Origin: Flavobacteriales bacterium UBA1531
GTDB taxonomy: Bacteria; Bacteroidota; Bacteroidia; Flavobacteriales_D; Sanyastnellaceae
DNA length: 19,798 nucleotides
Assembly: GCA_002323795.1 (NCBI GenBank)
Contig: DCPZ01000066.1
Span: 2,980-22,777 of the forward strand
Direction of reading: 5' to 3'
The translations under genes and the position numbers were made by a program. The notes beneath the pieces are model-generated. The model ran no database searches and was not told the DNA's origin. It was given only the letters and a program-made list of their open reading frames with translations. This document shows, in pieces, positions 16,435-19,798 of the stretch (position 1 is the stretch's first letter; every line of letters starts with the position of its first letter).

Positions 16435-18119
16435 ATTTTATCGATCTGTCACCAAGTCCCACCTTTACCTTTTTGTCTCCAGAATTTTGGGGATTCTTGA
16501 TGCTTGTACTGATTGGAATTTGGGCCAGTGAACGACGGCTTCGTGTTCGAAATGCTTTTCTGTTTTTGGTCAGCCTTCTTTTCTATTGGAAAACCAATGG
16601 TTGGTTTGTTGGTATATTAATGCTTTCCACCCTCGCCGATTGGGGCATTGGTTGGAAAATTTTTCGCTCAACAGGATCTGCAAGAACACGATGGTTGGCG
16701 ACAAGCATCGTGACCAATTTGGGTTTGTTGTTGTTTTTTAAATATGCTTACTTCTTTGCAGATGCTTTAAATCCGTTGCTCGGAACGCATTGGAACCCGC
16801 ACCTCTCCCTCGGCCAATGGACAAATGCCCATTTAGGTACAACATTTCGGGTGGATCAAATTTTATTGCCAATCGGTATCTCATTCTACACCTTCCAAAC
16901 CCTTTCCTATTCAATCGACATCTACCGCCGACAAATAACGCCTTGCCGAAGTCCCTTAGACTTTGGATTCTTCGTTAGTTTTTTCCCTCAGCTCGTGGCT
17001 GGGCCAATCGTTCGTGCAAAGGATTTCATACCCCAGCTGCATCAGCCCTATTCCCTGAGTCGTACTGACTTTGGGATGGCAATCTTCTGGATCCTCAATG
17101 GCCTCATTAAAAAAATTTGGTTGGCAGATTACCTCGCTGTAAATCTCGTGGACCGAATCTTTGCAAACCCCGGAGGTTTTAGCGGATTTGAAAATGTAAT
17201 TGGTTTGTATGCGTATAGCCTTCAGGTCTATGCCGACTTCAGCGGTTACACAGACATGGCCATAGGCATCGCGTTGCTCATGGGCTTTCGACTTCCTATC
17301 AACTTCAAGTCACCGTACAAAGCAAGGAGCGTCGGAGAGTTTTGGCAACGTTGGCACATAAGCCTTTCAAGTTGGCTCAAGGATTACCTCTACATTCCTA
17401 TGGGTGGCAATCGAAATGCGAGCACCTTCACGTACTTAAGCATGAGCGCCTTTTTGATCTTCCTACTGCTCATGCTCCCTAGCACGGGCATTCGGCTCAT
17501 CGCACTTGGCAGCATGCTGCTATTAGGAGCCACTCTGGTTGCATTTCCGCCACTTCGAAAGAGGTTCAGCACAAACATCAATCTCATGATCACCATGCTA
17601 CTCGGTGGTTTATGGCACGGCGCTAGCTGGAATTTCGTCCTCTGGGGAGCATTGAATGGACTCGGATTGATCGTCTACAAGGGATGGCGCAAAATCAGTC
17701 CATGGGAAAATAGAAACCGTTGGTGGAAACACGCGCTGGGTATTTTCCTGACCTTCCATTTTATTTCAGCCACTAGAATCTGGTTCAGATCTGGCAGTCA
17801 AGTCAACTGGAGTGAACTCAGCCAACCCCATGACTTGTGGTCAGAATGGTTCACTGCCAACGCTATGCTCATGCAAATTATTCATCGCTTTTGGCAGAGT
17901 CCGTTCCAAGAAGTCATCTTGGGAAATCGCAATATTCTGCTTGTCATGCTCGGAGGAATTTCCATTCACCTTTTACCTGAACGATGGAAAAATACTTACC
18001 GGCATGCATTTGCCAACACATCGGCTTTTGTTATGCTCGGAATTACGCTCAGCGCAATTTGTCTTGCGTATCTCGGAATGAGTTCTGGGTTGCAACCCTT
18101 CATCTATTTCCAATTCTGA
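16431..18119 (+). CDS. MBOAT-family membrane O-acyltransferase (AlgI/PatA-like)
   Basis: A 562-residue inner-membrane protein with roughly eleven or more hydrophobic helices. It carries the AlgI/PatA hallmarks: LLPIGISFYTFQTLSYSIDIYR (first half), FFPQLVAGPI, the cytoplasmic WHISLSSWLKDYLYIPMGG motif with His309, and the invariant catalytic histidine His396 in GGLWHGASWNF. These enzymes take acetyl from a cytoplasmic acetyl-CoA donor and pass it through the membrane to an SGNH partner that acetylates a polysaccharide. The gene is the last of a four-gene operon and overlaps the preceding SGNH gene by ATGA. Presence of SGNH partners but no glycan polymerase within the window makes an acetylation role more likely than lipid or wax synthesis. 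The acceptor is inferred from the LysM protein. Confidence 0.93.
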   Translation: MNFIDLSPSPTFTFLSPEFWGFLMLVLIGIWASERRLRVRNAFLFLVSLLFYWKTNGWFVGILMLSTLADWGIGWKIFRSTGSARTRWLATSIVTNLGLLLFFKYAYFFADALNPLLGTHWNPHLSLGQWTNAHLGTTFRVDQILLPIGISFYTFQTLSYSIDIYRRQITPCRSPLDFGFFVSFFPQLVAGPIVRAKDFIPQLHQPYSLSRTDFGMAIFWILNGLIKKIWLADYLAVNLVDRIFANPGGFSGFENVIGLYAYSLQVYADFSGYTDMAIGIALLMGFRLPINFKSPYKARSVGEFWQRWHISLSSWLKDYLYIPMGGNRNASTFTYLSMSAFLIFLLLMLPSTGIRLIALGSMLLLGATLVAFPPLRKRFSTNINLMITMLLGGLWHGASWNFVLWGALNGLGLIVYKGWRKISPWENRNRWWKHALGIFLTFHFISATRIWFRSGSQVNWSELSQPHDLWSEWFTANAMLMQIIHRFWQSPFQEVILGNRNILLVMLGGISIHLLPERWKNTYRHAFANTSAFVMLGITLSAICLAYLGMSSGLQPFIYFQF

Positions 18120-18133
18120 CACGACGCTCCGCC

Positions 18134-18280
18134 CTATTCCACTATCTCAATTTCTTGGTATGCACTGCAACTCTTGTTTCCGCTGGCACACGAAGTCAAA
18201 AGAACAGCAATGGAAAGGATGCCCATCGCAAGGACAAGAACTCTTTGGACGCGCAGATGGTTGATTTGATTTGAAAACAT
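18134..18280 (-). CDS. Small lipoprotein (48 residues)
   Basis: On the minus strand from ATG at 18280 to TAG at 18134-18136. Residues 9-13 are basic (LRVQR), followed by a hydrophobic stretch VLVLAMGILSIAVLL, then a lipobox LTSC with the lipidated cysteine at 31 and a short mature part ASGNKSCSAYQEIEIVE. This is a complete lipoprotein signal in an otherwise unannotated gap of 235 nt, and a -7 promoter element lies upstream on the same strand (18323-18316). The short mature tail with a second cysteine (CSAY) resembles small lipoproteins I recall from Bacteroidota, but I cannot name a family. It would sit in the inner or outer membrane. An internal in-frame ATG at residue 19 would lose the basic N-region. 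Confidence 0.7.
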   Translation of the reverse strand: MFSNQINHLRVQRVLVLAMGILSIAVLLTSCASGNKSCSAYQEIEIVE

Positions 18281-18296
18281 AACAATGAATTTTCGG

Positions 18297-18310
18297 TTCT
18301 CTAACGAGAA
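18297..18310 (-). other. Small hairpin in the lipoprotein 5' leader
   Basis: TTCTC-GTTA-GAGAA on the minus strand is a perfect 5-bp stem with a 4-nt loop. It sits almost at the predicted transcript start (about 18310), so it could stabilise or regulate the short leader. It could also be chance. Confidence 0.3.
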
Positions 18311-18315
18311 TTTGC

Positions 18316-18323
18316 CAAACTTA
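18316..18323 (-). promoter_or_regulatory. Bacteroidota-type -7 element for the small lipoprotein gene
   Basis: TAAGTTTG on the minus strand fits TAnnTTTG exactly. The nearest upstream TTTG is 23 nt away, slightly longer than usual. Predicted start near 18310 leaves about 30 nt to the lipoprotein ATG at 18280. Confidence 0.45.
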
Positions 18324-18354
18324 GTACATCTTTTTCATATGAGTTACAAAACAA

Positions 18355-18693
18355 ATGTCATCCATGGCCAATAATGCTCTTCCTGAACCCGCAAACACCA
18401 TTCCAGTCCTTTATGGATTCATGGCTTGCGTTCAGATCATTCTAATGCTTGAATTTGTCATTGATCCACAGGGAATGATTTCATCAAGCGCATTTTTCAA
18501 GCTCATTGAAGATCAGCGCAGCGGCATTCTCTTGTTGCAGCTTTTTGGCTGCGCGATCTTATTTGTAGATGCCGTTTTGCGTTTTGATTTCATCAAAAAA
18601 AAATGGTTTCATCTCGCAGGTATTGGCTTGTTCATTTGCCACTGGATGTTTCAAATGTTCGTCCATTTCCTATCCAGTTCATACCTCACTTAG
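18355..18693 (+). CDS. Small integral membrane protein, unknown function
   Basis: A 112-residue protein with three hydrophobic segments at about 15-35, 55-75 and 84-107. The basic FDFIKKKWFH segment between the second and third helices suggests that loop is cytoplasmic. No family motif is recognised. A second in-frame ATG at 18364 (MANNALPE) is an alternative start. The gene begins 74 nt divergent from the lipoprotein gene, so the two may share a control region, and it ends 6 nt from the stop of the convergent gene on the minus strand. Hydrophobicity and a single long uninterrupted frame support it being real. Confidence 0.65.
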   Translation: MSSMANNALPEPANTIPVLYGFMACVQIILMLEFVIDPQGMISSSAFFKLIEDQRSGILLLQLFGCAILFVDAVLRFDFIKKKWFHLAGIGLFICHWMFQMFVHFLSSSYLT

Positions 18694-18699
18694 GGCGCA

Positions 18700-19470
18700 C
18701 TAATCTTGCTGATACTGATAATCCGAATCGTCCAGTCGCTCAGGAATCGATCGAAAAAGTTCGAACCTTTGTTGAATAAAGCGAATAAACTCATATTGCG
18801 TCCATTGCTTTAGGAGCTCTTCTCCTGGATCACTAAATGCGATGAAATCATCGAATTCGTAAGGTTCAAGCAGAATGATTTCGTAGTTGACGTACTTCAC
18901 AAAGAGCTCCCTGAGCAAATCGTGCCGACGATCACGATTTTCCAATTGAGCGACAGCACGCTTGCTACGTTCCTCTCGATTGAGCATTTGATAGAGAAAA
19001 GTAATTGGACTGCTGAAGGCATCCACAGAAGTGAGTCGAAAGTCCTCTTCGTTGTAGCCCAAAGATTCGATATCGCGCAAAATCTCCCTCAGTTCTCTTG
19101 GCGCCACAACTTCTGCGGTTCCAACCTCGACGCTCAATCGATGCAGGCGAACTTCCCAGTTGTATTGCTTTCCTTTTGTTGGAGCAACGCGCTCTCGTGT
19201 ATGAAAACCTATGGCTCCAAAGGCAATGGTATCTCCTGGACAAACGGCTAAGAGAAATTGACCTCTTTGGTCTACGAATTGACCTCCTCCTTCTAGCCCA
19301 CGATTGACTACCATCGCAGCAGGAATCATTCGTCCCGATTCATCCACAACTGATCCGGTGATGAACATCAAACTATCGCAACGATCGGTGAGTCCCTTCT
19401 GAGCAAACCCCAATGACGCAGTCAGAAGAAATGAAAAAGCAACCACCGTTCGTGAAAAAGAGGACATCAT
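18700..19470 (-). CDS. Exported protein with carboxypeptidase-regulatory-like domain
   Basis: About 256 residues. An upstream in-frame ATG at 19521 would overlap the divergent GTPase gene by 12 nt and place 17 polar residues before the signal peptide, so I choose the ATG at 19470 (MMSSFSRTVVAFSF), with 19467 equally possible. The signal peptide ends near GFAQ. A CarboxypepD_reg-like beta-sandwich follows: ITGSVVDESGRMIPAA, QFVDQRGQFLLAVCPGD and IGFHTRERV, then the usual LHRLSVEVGTAEV strand. The remaining C-terminal half is helical and charged, without TonB-receptor features, so this is a free periplasmic member and not a SusC-like protein. A short terminal tail rich in Gln, Asp and Tyr closes it. 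Function unknown. Confidence 0.75.
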   Translation of the reverse strand: MMSSFSRTVVAFSFLLTASLGFAQKGLTDRCDSLMFITGSVVDESGRMIPAAMVVNRGLEGGGQFVDQRGQFLLAVCPGDTIAFGAIGFHTRERVAPTKGKQYNWEVRLHRLSVEVGTAEVVAPRELREILRDIESLGYNEEDFRLTSVDAFSSPITFLYQMLNREERSKRAVAQLENRDRRHDLLRELFVKYVNYEIILLEPYEFDDFIAFSDPGEELLKQWTQYEFIRFIQQRFELFRSIPERLDDSDYQYQQD

Positions 19471-19509
19471 AGCTGCAAGATAGGACTCATCAGATGTTAA
19501 CTTCGGCTC

Positions 19510-19798
19510 ATGGCCGATCAATTGCCTTCATCCGATTCAACAAAGTCCGCTGCTCAAAAAGCAGCCAAAGGACGAATATCCGATGCAAGGAAGCTGTCAA
19601 AATCTCCTGAAGTATGGGCATCCGACATCATAAGAGGCAATCGCAAAGCGCTCAGTCAAGCCATCACATTGACTGAAAGCGCAAAACCAGCAGACCAATT
19701 GCTCTTGGATCAAGTGCTTCAATGCATTCAATCAAATAAGGAAGAATCTGCATCCGTAAGGATTGGAATCACAGGAGTACCCGGCGTCGGGAAGAGCA
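19510..19798 (+). CDS. MeaB/ArgK-type P-loop GTPase, N-terminal part (3' end outside window)
   Basis: The reading frame is open from ATG 19510 to the window end, 96 codons. The N-terminal helix region (AARGxx-like Lys/Ala-rich start, then LSKSPEVWASDIIRGNRKAL and LTESAKPADQLLLDQVL) and the P-loop GVPGVGKS at residues 89-96 match MeaB/ArgK (methylmalonyl-CoA mutase-associated GTPase), which protects and reactivates cobalamin-dependent mutase. The gene is divergent from the carboxypeptidase-regulatory-like gene, separated by 39 nt. The family call is strong; the partner mutase is not visible here. Confidence 0.85.
   Translation, partial: MADQLPSSDSTKSAAQKAAKGRISDARKLSKSPEVWASDIIRGNRKALSQAITLTESAKPADQLLLDQVLQCIQSNKEESASVRIGITGVPGVGKS

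Noticed and set aside
12405..18119. Alginate biosynthesis or acetylation cluster
   Set aside because: No alg polymerase, epimerase or export gene is present, and the LysM protein points to peptidoglycan instead.
17984..18274. 96-codon plus-strand frame running out of the MBOAT gene
   Set aside because: It overlaps the MBOAT gene in another frame and runs antisense to the lipoprotein frame, which has a better explanation.
1..19798. tRNA, rRNA, CRISPR, insertion sequences or integrated phage
   Set aside because: I looked for cloverleaf-like tracts, regular repeats, transposase and integrase motifs and found none.

Overview
The window looks like a chromosomal stretch from a member of the Bacteroidota (probably a marine or aquatic Flavobacteriales-type organism). 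The support is: a secreted protein with a type IX secretion C-terminal tail, a DUF5117/DUF4953-type zinc metalloprotease, a carboxypeptidase-regulatory-like periplasmic protein, several TAnnTTTG promoter -7 elements in sensible places, and few Shine-Dalgarno sequences. Base composition looks even, and I see no tRNA, rRNA, CRISPR array, insertion sequence, integrase or phage gene. Genes are cut at both ends: uvrA at the left, a meaB/argK-type GTPase at the right.

Left part (1-5581): the 3' end of uvrA is followed after 10 nt by a LOG-family nucleotide phosphoribohydrolase. These converge on a 1367-residue secreted protein with a sortilin/BNR-type beta-propeller, an Ig-like module, a concanavalin-like module, a DUF8202-like module and a type IX sorting tail. 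Middle (5582-11643): a 159-nt divergent control region with a sigma-54-like -24/-12 element and dyads precedes htpG (Hsp90). htpG overlaps by 4 nt a TerB-plus-J-domain co-chaperone of the DjlA type. A large periplasmic zinc metalloprotease, a good hairpin terminator and a DUF458 RNase H-like protein follow. A small SRPBCC protein lies on the minus strand, and just upstream of it is a compact unit on the same strand (promoter, 13-codon ORF, strong terminator) that looks like a small RNA or an attenuating leader.

Right part (12405-18119): four plus-strand genes, each overlapping the next by ATGA, encode a LysM protein with a decayed lytic-transglycosylase domain, two SGNH-hydrolase-fold exported proteins and an MBOAT membrane O-acyltransferase. 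This is the most interesting unit. It has the parts of an envelope-glycan O-acetylation system (MBOAT moves acetyl across the membrane, SGNH proteins transfer or remove it), and the LysM/pseudo-transglycosylase partner suggests peptidoglycan as the target. The enzyme families are recognised from motifs; the target is inference.

The end (18120-19798) holds a 48-residue lipoprotein gene on the minus strand with a matching upstream promoter element, a small three-helix membrane protein, a periplasmic carboxypeptidase-regulatory-like protein, and the truncated GTPase gene.
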